64,000 nt of DNA, from positions 3,212,501 through 3,276,500 of the forward strand of contig NZ_JAUSXL010000002.1 in the NCBI RefSeq assembly GCF_030815975.1, read 5' to 3'. The DNA comes from Variovorax paradoxus. Lineage in GTDB: Bacteria; Pseudomonadota; Gammaproteobacteria; Burkholderiales; Burkholderiaceae_C. Positions 44,871 to 55,396 of this stretch are shown here, piece by piece. The notes below the pieces were generated by a model that saw only the letters and a program-made list of their open reading frames with translations, made no database searches and was not told the DNA's origin. Position 1 is the stretch's first letter; every line of letters starts with the position of its first letter. A program made the translations under genes and the position numbers.

Positions 44871-46136
44871 CTACTTGAGCAAGGCGAGCGACAGGCTCGG
44901 GAACAGCGACAGCAGCACCAGCGCGGCGCAGCAGATCAGGAAGAACGGCAGGGTGACGATGAACATCTTTCCGGGCTTGGCGCCGGTCACGGCGGAGGCC
45001 ACGAAGAAGCTCAGCCCCACGGGCGGCGTCATCAGCCCGAGCACGAGGTTGATCACCACCACCACGCCGAAGTGGCGCGGGTCGATGCCATAGATCTCGG
45101 TGGCAATGGGCAGCAGGATCGGCACCGTCATGATCAGCCCCGGAATGCCGTCGATCACGGTGCCGATCACCAGCAGGATCAGGTTCACCAGCAGCAGGAA
45201 CGCGATCGGGTCCTTGGCCACGGTCTGGATCCAGGCGGCCGTGGCCTGCGGCACCTTGCCGTAGATCAGCAGCCACGAGAACACGGCAGCCGCGGCCACC
45301 AGGAACAGCACCACGGCCGAGTAGATCGCCGACTTCAGCAGGATCTGCGGAATCGTCGCAAAGCGGAATTCCTTGGTGACGTAGCGCCCCACCAGCACCG
45401 CGGCCACCGCGCCCACGGCGGCGGCCTCGGTCGGGTTGGCAAAGCCGCCGAGGATCGAGCCGACGATCACGATGGGAATCAGCAGCGTCGGGCAGGCCGT
45501 GAGCACCGTGTGCAGGCGCTGCCGGAGGGTGCGCTTCTCGGTGCGCGGATAGTTGTAGAAGAAACCCATGCACGCGATCACGATGAAGAACAGCACCGTG
45601 AGGATCACGCCCGGAATGATGCCCGCAATGAGCATGTCGCCCACCGCCACCTGCGCGAGCACGCTGTACACCACGAACATCACCGAAGGCGGAATGATCG
45701 GCCCCAGCATGCCGCCATACACCGTGATGCCGGCCGCAAAGGTCTTGTCGTAGCCCTGCTTCTCCATCTCGGGCACCATGATCTGGCTCATGATCGCCAC
45801 CTGCGCGGTGGCCGAGCCGATGATCGACGACACCAGCATGTTGGCCAGGATGTTCACGTAGGCGAGGCCGCCCTTCACCGAGCCGATGAAGGCCAGCGCC
45901 AGGTCGACCAGCCGCTTCGTGATGCCGCCGCCATTCATGATCTCGCCGATCAGGATGAACAGCGGAATCGCGATCAGGCTGTAGCTGTCGACGCCGCCGA
46001 ACATCTGCACCGGGAACGACTGGAACAGCACCGTGTCGCCCGAGTTGAGGATATAGACGATGCCCGAGAGGCACAGGCAGGCGCCGATTGGCACGCCCAC
46101 CAGCATGATCGCGAGGAAGAAAAGGGAGGTCAGCAT
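44871..46136 (-). CDS. TRAP transporter large permease (DctM)
   Basis: 421 aa with about 12 helices. Landmarks are MLVGVPIGACLCLSG, PLFILIGEIMNGGGITKRLV, GSATAQVAIMSQIMVPEME, MLGPIIPPSVMFVVY and VVINLVLGLMTPPVGLSFFV. Its ATG directly abuts the dctQ stop, so the two are coupled. Confidence 0.94.
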   Translation of the reverse strand: MLTSLFFLAIMLVGVPIGACLCLSGIVYILNSGDTVLFQSFPVQMFGGVDSYSLIAIPLFILIGEIMNGGGITKRLVDLALAFIGSVKGGLAYVNILANMLVSSIIGSATAQVAIMSQIMVPEMEKQGYDKTFAAGITVYGGMLGPIIPPSVMFVVYSVLAQVAVGDMLIAGIIPGVILTVLFFIVIACMGFFYNYPRTEKRTLRQRLHTVLTACPTLLIPIVIVGSILGGFANPTEAAAVGAVAAVLVGRYVTKEFRFATIPQILLKSAIYSAVVLFLVAAAAVFSWLLIYGKVPQATAAWIQTVAKDPIAFLLLVNLILLVIGTVIDGIPGLIMTVPILLPIATEIYGIDPRHFGVVVVINLVLGLMTPPVGLSFFVASAVTGAKPGKMFIVTLPFFLICCAALVLLSLFPSLSLALLK

Positions 46137-46751
46137 TCAGTTCACCGCGTCTGCGTTGGTGACATGGAACTCGGTGTGCGTGCGCCTGGGCTGCAGGCCG
46201 AGGTCTTCGATGAGGTTCGACAGCGCATGCAGGCTGAGGGTGAGCGAGAAGACCGGCAGGATGAGCTGGATCGCCCAGGTTGGCCAGTTCAGCGTCTGCG
46301 TGCGTTCGGTGTAGAGAAAGTTGAAGGATTCGGCCGCGTACTCCTTGGCATCGAAACCGTAGCGCACGATGCCCACCGGGTCCATGTAGAGCCAGCACAT
46401 CGCCAGCAGCGCGAGGCCCAGCAGCAGCACGCCGCCCGAGGCGCTGGCCTTGGCAACGCGAGCGGCCTTCTCGCCGAGCTTGTCGGTGAGCAACGTCACT
46501 GCAAAGTCCAGCCGCAGCCGTGTCATGGCCGAGGCACCGATGAAGGTGAGCCACACCACGCAGTAGACGGAAGCCTCGTCGACCCAGTAGAGCGGAAAGC
46601 CGCCATAGCGCGTGACCACGTTCAGCAGCACCAGCGCGATGAGCAGGCCCATCAGGCCCGAGAGCAGGCGGCGCTCGCAGCGCAGCACGAAGTCGGACGC
46701 ATCGAGCATCCGGCGGGACAAGCCCCCGCGTTCCAAGGCGTGATCTTCCAT
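46137..46751 (-). CDS. TRAP transporter small permease (DctQ)
   Basis: 204 aa with four helices (about 28-50, 60-82, 104-125, 160-182). The conserved RYGGFPLYWVDEASVYCVVWLTFIGAS region is the DctQ core. First gene of dctQ-dctM-dctP; here the small permease precedes the large one and the receptor is last. A 220-base intergenic region with a palindrome lies upstream. Confidence 0.9.
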   Translation of the reverse strand: MEDHALERGGLSRRMLDASDFVLRCERRLLSGLMGLLIALVLLNVVTRYGGFPLYWVDEASVYCVVWLTFIGASAMTRLRLDFAVTLLTDKLGEKAARVAKASASGGVLLLGLALLAMCWLYMDPVGIVRYGFDAKEYAAESFNFLYTERTQTLNWPTWAIQLILPVFSLTLSLHALSNLIEDLGLQPRRTHTEFHVTNADAVN

Positions 46752-46792
46752 GTAAGAAATCGAAGAGGGTTGACGAAGAGCTGGGGCGATGA

Positions 46793-46831
46793 ATCGGTAA
46801 ATATATTAATAAGATATTTAAAATATCCGAT
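46793..46831. promoter_or_regulatory. AT-rich palindromic promoter/operator of the TRAP operon
   Basis: GATATTT A AAATATC (46813-46827) is a perfect palindrome. Outer arms ATCGG (46793-46797) and CCGAT (46827-46831) flank a second AAATAT/ATATTT pair. It is a striking AT-rich island before dctQ (start 46751). No regulator gene is adjacent. Confidence 0.55.
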
Positions 46832-46911
46832 CAGGGTATTAGCAGATTGCATGCCAGCCGAAAAGATGATGGGCGGGCGAAAACGGTGCGCGCACCGGCC
46901 GGCCAGCAATG

Positions 46912-46943
46912 AAAAACGCCCCGCTGCGTGCTGCAGCGGGGCG
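46912..46943 (-). terminator. Rho-independent terminator of maeB
   Basis: An 11-base perfect stem (CGCCCCGCTGC / GCAGCGGGGCG) with loop GTGCT at 46917-46943. On the minus strand it is followed by five T. It lies 28 bases after the maeB stop and prevents read-through into the TRAP promoter region. Confidence 0.9.
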
Positions 46944-46971
46944 ACGGTTCAGAGGAGAAAGCGGGCGCGGC

Positions 46972-49275
46972 CTACTTCAGCGCGGTCGTCGCATTCGCCA
47001 CCGCCAGCGCCGTCATGTTGACCACGCGCCGCACGGTCGACGACGGCGTGAGCACATGCGCCGAGCCCGCGGCTCCCAAAAGGATCGGGCCGACCGTGAT
47101 GCCGTTGGCGCCCGTCATCTTCAGCACGTTGTAGAGGATGTGGGCCGAGTCGAGGTTGGGGCACACCAGCAGGTTGGCCTCGCCGGTAAGCGTGCTTTCG
47201 GGCAGCGCGGTGCGGCGCACCTCTTCCGACAGCGCCGCGTCGCCGTGCATCTCGCCGTCGCATTCGATGTCGGGCGCCATCTGTGCGAACAGGTCGCGCG
47301 CGAGCCGCATCTTGCGCGCCGAGCCGCGGCTGGAGGTGCCGTAGTTCGAGTGCGAGAGAAAGGCCACTTTCGGCGGCAGCCCGAAGCGGCGCACCTCTTC
47401 GGCCGCCATCAGCGCAATGTTCGCCAGCATCTCGGCGCTCGGGTCTTCGTTCACGTTGGTGTCGGTGATGAACACCGTGCGCTTTTCGAGCGTGAGCGCG
47501 TTCAGCGTCGCGAAGCCCGGCGCGCCGCGCTTCAGGCCGATCAGGTTGCGGATGTGCTCCAGGTGCACGTCGAAGCGCCCGACCAGGCCGCAGATCATCG
47601 CGTCGGCATCGCCCAGGTGCATCATCAGCGCGGCGATGGTGGTGTTGGAGCGGCGCACCATGGTCTTGGCAGCCTCGGGCGTGACGCCGCGGCGGCCCAT
47701 GATCTTGTGGAAGCTCTCCCAGTAGGTGCGAAAGCGCGGATCGTCCTCGGGATTGACGATCTCGAAGTCGGTGCCTGCGCGGATGTGCAGGCCGGCCTTC
47801 TGGATGCGCGCCTCGATCACGGCCGGGCGCCCCACCAGGATGGGCTGGGCCAGGCCTTCGTCGATGGCCCATTGGGCGGCGCGCAGCACGCGTTCGTCCT
47901 CGCCCTCGGCGTAGGCCACGCGCTTGGACGCGGCGATCTTGGCGGCGCTGAACACCGGCCGCATGAACATGCTGGTCTGGTAGACGAAGCGCGTCAGGTG
48001 CTGGCGGTAGGCATCCATGTCCTCGATCGGGCGCGCGGCCACGCCGGAGGCGGCGGCCGCCTTGGCCACGGCCGGCGCAATGCGCAGGATGAGCCGCGAG
48101 TCGAAGGGCTTGGGAATGATGTAGTCGGGCCCGAAGGACAGCTCCTGCCCGGCATAGGCCGTGGCCACCTCTTCGCTGATGTCGGCCTTGGTGAGTTCGG
48201 CGATCTCGCGCACGCAGGCCAGCTTCATTTCTTCCGTGATCTTGCTGGCGCCGCAGTCGAGCGCCCCGCGGAAGATGTACGGGAAGCACAGCACGTTGTT
48301 GACCTGGTTCGGGTAGTCCGAGCGGCCGGTGGCGATGATGCAGTCGGGCCGCACCGCCTTGGCGAGTTCGGGCCGGATCTCGGGCTCGGGGTTGGCCAGC
48401 GCCAGGATGATCGGCTGGCCGGCCATGGTCTTCACCATGTCGGCGCTCATCACGCCGGGGGCCGAGCAGCCGAGGAACACATCGGCGTCCTTCACCACGT
48501 CGGCCAGGGTGCGGGCGCCGGTGTCTTTCTGGGCGTAGCGTGCCTTGGATTCGTCGAAGCCGCCCGCGCGGCCCATGTAGATCAGGCCCTTGGAATCGCA
48601 GGCGTGGATGTTGGCGGGCTTGGCGCCCAGGCCCACCATCACGTCGAGGCAGGCAATGGCGGCCGCGCCGGCGCCGGAGACGGCGATCTTCACCTCTTCG
48701 ATCTTCTTGCCGACCAGCTCGAGCCCGTTGATGAGCGCCGCGGCCGAGATGATGGCCGTGCCGTGCTGGTCGTCATGGAACACCGGGATGTTCATGCGTT
48801 CGCGCAGCTTCTTCTCGATGTAGAAGCACTCGGGCGCCTTGATGTCCTCGAGGTTGATGCCGCCCAGCGTGGGCTCCAGCGCCGCGATGATGTCGACCAG
48901 CTTGTCGGGGTCGTTTTCGGCCAGTTCGATGTCGAACACGTCGATGCCGGCAAATTTCTTGAACAGGCAGCCCTTGCCTTCCATCACCGGCTTGGCGGCC
49001 AGCGGGCCGATATTGCCCAGGCCCAGCACCGCGGTGCCGTTGGTGACCACGCCCACCAGGTTGCCGCGCGCGGTGAATTCGGCCGCCATGGCCGGATCGG
49101 CCGCGATGTCGAGGCAGGGGTAGGCCACGCCGGGCGAATAGGCCAGCGACAGGTCGCGCTGGTTCAGCAGCGGCTTGGTCGGGCTGATCGAAATCTTGCC
49201 CTTGACGGGCGAGCGGTGGTATTCGCGCGCTGCTTCGCGAAGTGATTCTTCGGCGGGTGACAGGGGAGCAGCCAT
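46972..49275 (-). CDS. maeB: NADP-dependent malic enzyme with C-terminal phosphotransacetylase-like domain
   Basis: 767 aa, the usual MaeB size. The N-terminal malic domain (about 1-430) has [40 protein letters not shown] and [11 protein letters not shown] (metal/NADP). The C-terminal half (about 440-767) is a PTA-like regulatory domain that usually lacks acetyltransferase activity and senses acetyl-CoA. It decarboxylates malate to pyruvate and makes NADPH. A strong terminator follows. Confidence 0.95.
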   Translation of the reverse strand: MAAPLSPAEESLREAAREYHRSPVKGKISISPTKPLLNQRDLSLAYSPGVAYPCLDIAADPAMAAEFTARGNLVGVVTNGTAVLGLGNIGPLAAKPVMEGKGCLFKKFAGIDVFDIELAENDPDKLVDIIAALEPTLGGINLEDIKAPECFYIEKKLRERMNIPVFHDDQHGTAIISAAALINGLELVGKKIEEVKIAVSGAGAAAIACLDVMVGLGAKPANIHACDSKGLIYMGRAGGFDESKARYAQKDTGARTLADVVKDADVFLGCSAPGVMSADMVKTMAGQPIILALANPEPEIRPELAKAVRPDCIIATGRSDYPNQVNNVLCFPYIFRGALDCGASKITEEMKLACVREIAELTKADISEEVATAYAGQELSFGPDYIIPKPFDSRLILRIAPAVAKAAAASGVAARPIEDMDAYRQHLTRFVYQTSMFMRPVFSAAKIAASKRVAYAEGEDERVLRAAQWAIDEGLAQPILVGRPAVIEARIQKAGLHIRAGTDFEIVNPEDDPRFRTYWESFHKIMGRRGVTPEAAKTMVRRSNTTIAALMMHLGDADAMICGLVGRFDVHLEHIRNLIGLKRGAPGFATLNALTLEKRTVFITDTNVNEDPSAEMLANIALMAAEEVRRFGLPPKVAFLSHSNYGTSSRGSARKMRLARDLFAQMAPDIECDGEMHGDAALSEEVRRTALPESTLTGEANLLVCPNLDSAHILYNVLKMTGANGITVGPILLGAAGSAHVLTPSSTVRRVVNMTALAVANATTALK

Positions 49276-49496
49276 GAAAAGTCTCCTTGTTTCTTGCGGG
49301 CAATGAGGCTACCGCAAAAAAGCGCCGCATCCACCCCGGGTGGGCACGGGTTTTTGGTGCGGCGGGCGTGAATTCCCGGCATGCCGACTCGCTAAACTCC
49401 CGACTGTTACCAAGATTAACTCTTGGCGAACACCCCGTGCATCGGCCTTGCGGCCGGCCATCGTCAACAACGAAGAACGACCCAGGAGGGGAGCGC

Positions 49497-50834
49497 ATGA
49501 AGACGCCCGGACCTTTCACGAGTACAGAGCCCGACGTCGTGGTCATCGGCGGGGGCCCGGCGGGCTCCACCGTGGCCGCGCTGCTGGCGGACAAGGGCCA
49601 CGATGTGGTGCTGTTCGAGAAGGCGCACCATCCGCGCTTTCACATCGGCGAATCGCTGCTGCCGATGAACATGCCGCTGTTCGACCGGCTGGGCGTGCGC
49701 ACCGAGGTCGAGGCCATCGGCATTGCCAAGCACGGCGCCGAGTTCGTCTCGCCTTGGCATGACCACACCAGCCACTTCTTCTTCGGCGAGGCCATGGACA
49801 AGAGCTTTCCGTATGCGGTGCACGTGCGCCGCTCGGAGTTCGACGAGCTGCTGTTCCGCCATGCCGCCGGGCGCGGCGCGCGCACCTTCGAGGGCCAGCG
49901 CGTCACCGGCGTGGACATGGACGCCGGCAAGGGCGCGGACAACCGCGCGCTGGTGAAGATCAAGGCCGAAGACGGCACCGAAACCAGCTGGCGCCCGCGC
50001 TTCGTGATCGATGCGAGCGGCCGCGACACCGTGCTGTCGAACCAGTTCGATGCCAAGCAGCGCAACCCCCGGCACGCCAGCGCGGCCCTGTTCGGCCACT
50101 TTGCCAACGCGGAACGTCGGCCCGGCCGCTACGAAGGCAACATCTCGCTCTTCTGGTTCGACCACGGCTGGTTCTGGTACATCCCGCTCAAGGACGGCAC
50201 CGTGAGCGTGGGCGCAGTGGCTTCGCCCGCGTACTTCAAGAACCGCAAGGGCTCGCTGGAAGAATTCCTGATGGAAACCATCGCGCTCGCGCCCAAGCTG
50301 GCCGCGCGCCTGAAGAACGCCACGCTGATGGAAGGCGCCACCACCACCGGCAACTACGCCTACGACTCCAAGTTCTGCCGCGGCGACCGCTTCATGATGG
50401 TGGGCGACGCCTATGCCTTCGTCGACCCGATGTTCTCGTCGGGCGTGTACCTGGCGATGAACAGCGCCTTCGAAAGCGCCGCAGCGGCCGACTTCTGGCT
50501 CAAGGGCGAGATGAAGCAAGCCGAGAAGGCCTTCCGCCGCTTCGACAAGGTGATGAAGCACGGCCCCAAGATGTTCTCGTGGTTCATCTACCGCATCACC
50601 TCGCCGGCCATCCGCCGGCTGTTCATGAACCCGCGCAACATCTGGCGCATGCAGGAGGCGCTGCTGTCCATCCTGGCGGGCGACCTGTTCCGCGACACAC
50701 CCATCGGCCCGCGCTTCTGGGGCTTCAAGATCACCTACTACGCCTCGTGCATCGGCATCCTGCCGCAGGCCATCAAGACCTGGGCATGGCGCCGGCGCAA
50801 CCTGAAAGAGTCTCTGGAAGCCGCGAAGACCTGA
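49497..50834 (+). CDS. Flavin-dependent halogenase-like FAD monooxygenase
   Basis: 445 aa. FAD motif VVVIGGGPAGSTVAALLADKG, the stretch HIGESLLPMNMPLFDRLGV and WFWYIP (residues 225-230). The last matches WxWxIP, the motif that distinguishes flavin-dependent halogenases from plain monooxygenases. VGDAYAFVDPMFSSGVYLAM completes the GD motif. It could halogenate a carrier-bound phenol, or be a halogenase-fold oxidase. No reductase, carrier protein or biosynthetic partner lies next to it. AGGAGG precedes the ATG. It is divergent from maeB. Confidence 0.8.
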   Translation: MKTPGPFTSTEPDVVVIGGGPAGSTVAALLADKGHDVVLFEKAHHPRFHIGESLLPMNMPLFDRLGVRTEVEAIGIAKHGAEFVSPWHDHTSHFFFGEAMDKSFPYAVHVRRSEFDELLFRHAAGRGARTFEGQRVTGVDMDAGKGADNRALVKIKAEDGTETSWRPRFVIDASGRDTVLSNQFDAKQRNPRHASAALFGHFANAERRPGRYEGNISLFWFDHGWFWYIPLKDGTVSVGAVASPAYFKNRKGSLEEFLMETIALAPKLAARLKNATLMEGATTTGNYAYDSKFCRGDRFMMVGDAYAFVDPMFSSGVYLAMNSAFESAAAADFWLKGEMKQAEKAFRRFDKVMKHGPKMFSWFIYRITSPAIRRLFMNPRNIWRMQEALLSILAGDLFRDTPIGPRFWGFKITYYASCIGILPQAIKTWAWRRRNLKESLEAAKT

Positions 50835-50837
50835 GCC

Positions 50838-51746
50838 TCAGTCTGGCGTGACCGTGTGCTGCGCCAGCGCCTCGAGCGCGCGCACCAGCGCCGAGTGGTC
50901 CTGCTGGCCATGGCCCAACGCCGCGCAGGCGTTCATCAATTGCGCCGCGCCCGCCGTCTGCGGCAGCGCCACGCCCAGCGCCCGTGCGCTCTGCAGCGCC
51001 AGGTTCAGGTCCTTCTGGTGCAGCGAGATGCGGAACCCGGGCGCGAAGGTGCGCTTGATCATGCGTTCGCCGTGCACCTCGAGGATGCGCGAACTCGCGA
51101 AGCCGCCCATCAGCGCCTGGCGCACCTTGGCCGGATCGGCGCCCGCCTTGGAGGCGAACAGCAGCGCCTCGCCCACGGCCGCGATGTTGAGCGCCACGAT
51201 GATCTGGTTGGCCACCTTGCAGACCTGGCCGTCGCCCACGTTGCCCACGAGCGTGACGTTCTTGCCCATCTTCTCGAGCAGCGGCCGCACCTGGCCGAAG
51301 GTGCCTTCGTCGCCGCCGCACATGATGGTGAGGCTCGCGGCCTTGGCGCCCACTTCGCCGCCCGAGACCGGCGCATCGATGTAGCCGCAGCCGAGCGCGA
51401 TGATGCGCTTGGCGAAGCCCTTGGTGGCAATCGGATCGATGGAGCTGCAGTCCACCACGATCTTGCCGCGCGAGTCTTTCAGGCCCTCTGCCACGCCCTG
51501 CGTGCCCGGCTCGCCGAACAGCACCTTTTCCACGTCGGGCGTGTCGGGCACCATGATGAAGATGATGTCGGCCTGGCGCGCCACCTCGGCCGCCGAGGCG
51601 CAGATGGTGGCCTTCGAGATGAAGGGCTCGGGCGTGTTGCCCTGGGTGTTCACGAAGAGCTGGTGCCCCGCGTCGAGCAGGTGGCCCGCCATGGGCGCGC
51701 CCATGATGCCGAGGCCGATGAATCCGATTTTTTGCGATTGCGACAT
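50838..51746 (-). CDS. glxR: 2-hydroxy-3-oxopropionate (tartronate semialdehyde) reductase
   Basis: 302 aa. Rossmann motif KIGFIGLGIMGAPMAGHL, substrate motif DAPVSGGEVGAKAASLTIM, catalytic Lys in CKVANQIIVALNI. It reduces tartronate semialdehyde to glycerate. The third gene of gcl-hyi-glxR, 28 bases after hyi. It has a longer identity with the GlxR/GarR type than the paralogue at 31135-32007. Confidence 0.92.
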   Translation of the reverse strand: MSQSQKIGFIGLGIMGAPMAGHLLDAGHQLFVNTQGNTPEPFISKATICASAAEVARQADIIFIMVPDTPDVEKVLFGEPGTQGVAEGLKDSRGKIVVDCSSIDPIATKGFAKRIIALGCGYIDAPVSGGEVGAKAASLTIMCGGDEGTFGQVRPLLEKMGKNVTLVGNVGDGQVCKVANQIIVALNIAAVGEALLFASKAGADPAKVRQALMGGFASSRILEVHGERMIKRTFAPGFRISLHQKDLNLALQSARALGVALPQTAGAAQLMNACAALGHGQQDHSALVRALEALAQHTVTPD

Positions 51747-51774
51747 GTCTCTGTTTCCGGTTTGAAGTTGTCTT

Positions 51775-52554
51775 TTATTGCGTGAGCGCTTCGCGCCAGC
51801 CGAGGCCGTTCACGGTGTCGCTGCGCGGCTTGTATTCGCAGCCGATCCAGCCGTCGTAGCCGATCGCATCGATATGCTTGAAGAGCCACGGATAGTTGAT
51901 TTCTCCCGTGCCCGGCTCGCCGCGCCCAGGGTTGTCGGCCAGCTGGATGTGGCCGATGCGCGCGACGTGCTTCGACAGCGTGTTGCCGAGCTCGCCCTCC
52001 ATGCGCTGCGCGTGGTAGATGTCGTACTGCACCCGCAGGTTGGAAGAGCCCACCTCGTCGATCAGCGCCAGTGCCTGGTCGGTGCGCGTCAGGAAGAAGC
52101 CCGGGATGTCGAAGGTGTTGATCGGCTCGATCAGGAGCCGCAGGCCCGCCGCTTCGAGCTCGCTGGCGGCAAGGCGCAGGTTCTCGACCACCGTCTTGTG
52201 CGCGGCCTCGGTGCTCACGCCCGCAGGCAGCTTGCCGACCAGGCAGTTGAGCTGCGGGCAACCCAGCGCCGTGGCGTAGTCGATGGCCATGGCAATGCCT
52301 TCGCGGAATTCGCCGGTGCGCTCCGGATGGCAGGCAATGCCGCGCTCGCCCTTGTCCCAGTCGCCGGCCGGCAGGTTGTGCAGCACCTGCTGCAAGCCGT
52401 TGGCACGCAGCGCGGCCGCGAGCTCCTTCTTTTCGAAGGGGTAGGGAAACAGATATTCCACCGCCTCGAAACCGGCCTTGGCGGCGGCCTCGAAGCGCTG
52501 CATGAACGGCAGCTCGGTGAAGAGCATCGTGAGGTTGGCTGCGAACTTGGGCAT
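51775..52554 (-). CDS. hyi: Hydroxypyruvate isomerase
   Basis: 259 aa TIM-barrel isomerase. KFAANLTMLFTELPFMQRF and EYLFPYPFEKKELAAAL begin the family; LIEPINTFDIPGFFL holds one metal-binding Glu, and VQYDIYHAQRMEG and GCEYKPRSDTVNGLGW the rest. It interconverts hydroxypyruvate and tartronate semialdehyde. Start at 52554, 14 bases after gcl. Confidence 0.93.
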   Translation of the reverse strand: MPKFAANLTMLFTELPFMQRFEAAAKAGFEAVEYLFPYPFEKKELAAALRANGLQQVLHNLPAGDWDKGERGIACHPERTGEFREGIAMAIDYATALGCPQLNCLVGKLPAGVSTEAAHKTVVENLRLAASELEAAGLRLLIEPINTFDIPGFFLTRTDQALALIDEVGSSNLRVQYDIYHAQRMEGELGNTLSKHVARIGHIQLADNPGRGEPGTGEINYPWLFKHIDAIGYDGWIGCEYKPRSDTVNGLGWREALTQ

Positions 52555-52568
52555 GTGCTTCTCCCTGC

Positions 52569-54362
<1,794 letters not shown>

Positions 54363-54438
54363 GGGACTGTCTCCTTGAGTGAGGTCCACTGTAGGAAGCG
54401 CAGACCATTCGAAGAAGACGGCTGCAGGCCATAAAACC

Positions 54439-54455
54439 TATTCCGCTATGGAATA
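54439..54455. promoter_or_regulatory. LysR-type operator in the gcl promoter
   Basis: TATTCC and GGAATA are perfect 6-base arms around GCTAT, 19 bases before the LysR start and 76 before gcl. It has the symmetric form expected of a LysR box and fits divergent control. Confidence 0.65.
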
Positions 54456-54474
54456 ACTGGTTTACGATCCGGCC

Positions 54475-55377
54475 ATGGACAGACTGCTGGCAATGGAAAT
54501 GTTCGTGCGCGTGGTCGAGACCGGCAGCTTCTCGAAGGCGGCGCTCGAATTCCACACCACGCAGCCCACCGTGACCAAGCAGGTCGCGGCCACCGAAGCG
54601 CGCCTGAAGGTGCGGCTGCTCAACCGCAACACGCGCGGCGTGAGCCTCACGGAACCGGGCGCGCTCTACTACGAGAAGTGCAAGAACATCGTGCGCGAGG
54701 CCGAGGAGGCCGAGAGCATCGTGCAGCTGCGCCAGAACCAGGCGCAGGGGCTGCTGCGCATCGGCACCTCGGTGGCCTTCGGCCGCCGCGTGGTGGTGCC
54801 GCTGGCGCTCGAATACATGCGCCGGCATCCGCAGGTGCAGCTCGACCTGAGCTTCGAGGACCGCTACGTCGACCTCATCACGCAGGGCATCGACGTGGCG
54901 ATCCGCATGGGCAAGCTGGCCGATTCGTCGCTGGGCGCGCGCTACCTGGGCACCAACCCGTGGGCCATGGTCGCGGCGCCGGGCTACCTGAAGAAGCACG
55001 GCACGCCCAGGCGCGCGCAAGACCTGAGCGCGCATGTGGCGCTGATCTACAGCAGCGTGGTGGGCGACGAGTTCTGGCGCATGCACACGCCCAAGGGCGA
55101 TCCGGTGACGGTGCCGGTCTCGGGGCGCTTTCGCTCCAACAACCTTTCGGCCGTGCTGGCCGCGGCGCGCGACGGGCTGGGCATTGCGCTGATGCCGCGC
55201 TACGTGGCGAGCGAATCGCTGGCCTCGGGCAAGGTGCTCGAAGTGCTGGGCGACCATGCGCTGCCCGAGCAGGAGATCCACGCCGTCTTTCCCTCGCCCA
55301 AGCTGGTGCCGGGGAAGGTGTCGGGCTTCGTGGCCTTTCTGCAGGGGCGGTTTGACGAAGGGTGGTGGGCGGGCTGA
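54475..55377 (+). CDS. LysR-family regulator of the glyoxylate (gcl) operon
   Basis: 300 aa. HTH MFVRVVETGSFSKAALEFH, TTQPTVTKQVAATEARLK, LLNRNTRGVSLTEPG; effector domain LRIGTSVAFGRRVVVPLAL and LAAARDGLGIALMP. Divergent from gcl with 112 bases between starts. It is of the CrgA/AphB-like group with a short effector domain; the ligand is unknown, possibly an intermediate of glyoxylate metabolism. Confidence 0.9.
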   Translation: MDRLLAMEMFVRVVETGSFSKAALEFHTTQPTVTKQVAATEARLKVRLLNRNTRGVSLTEPGALYYEKCKNIVREAEEAESIVQLRQNQAQGLLRIGTSVAFGRRVVVPLALEYMRRHPQVQLDLSFEDRYVDLITQGIDVAIRMGKLADSSLGARYLGTNPWAMVAAPGYLKKHGTPRRAQDLSAHVALIYSSVVGDEFWRMHTPKGDPVTVPVSGRFRSNNLSAVLAAARDGLGIALMPRYVASESLASGKVLEVLGDHALPEQEIHAVFPSPKLVPGKVSGFVAFLQGRFDEGWWAG

Positions 55378-55396
55378 ACGTGCCCCACGATGCGCT

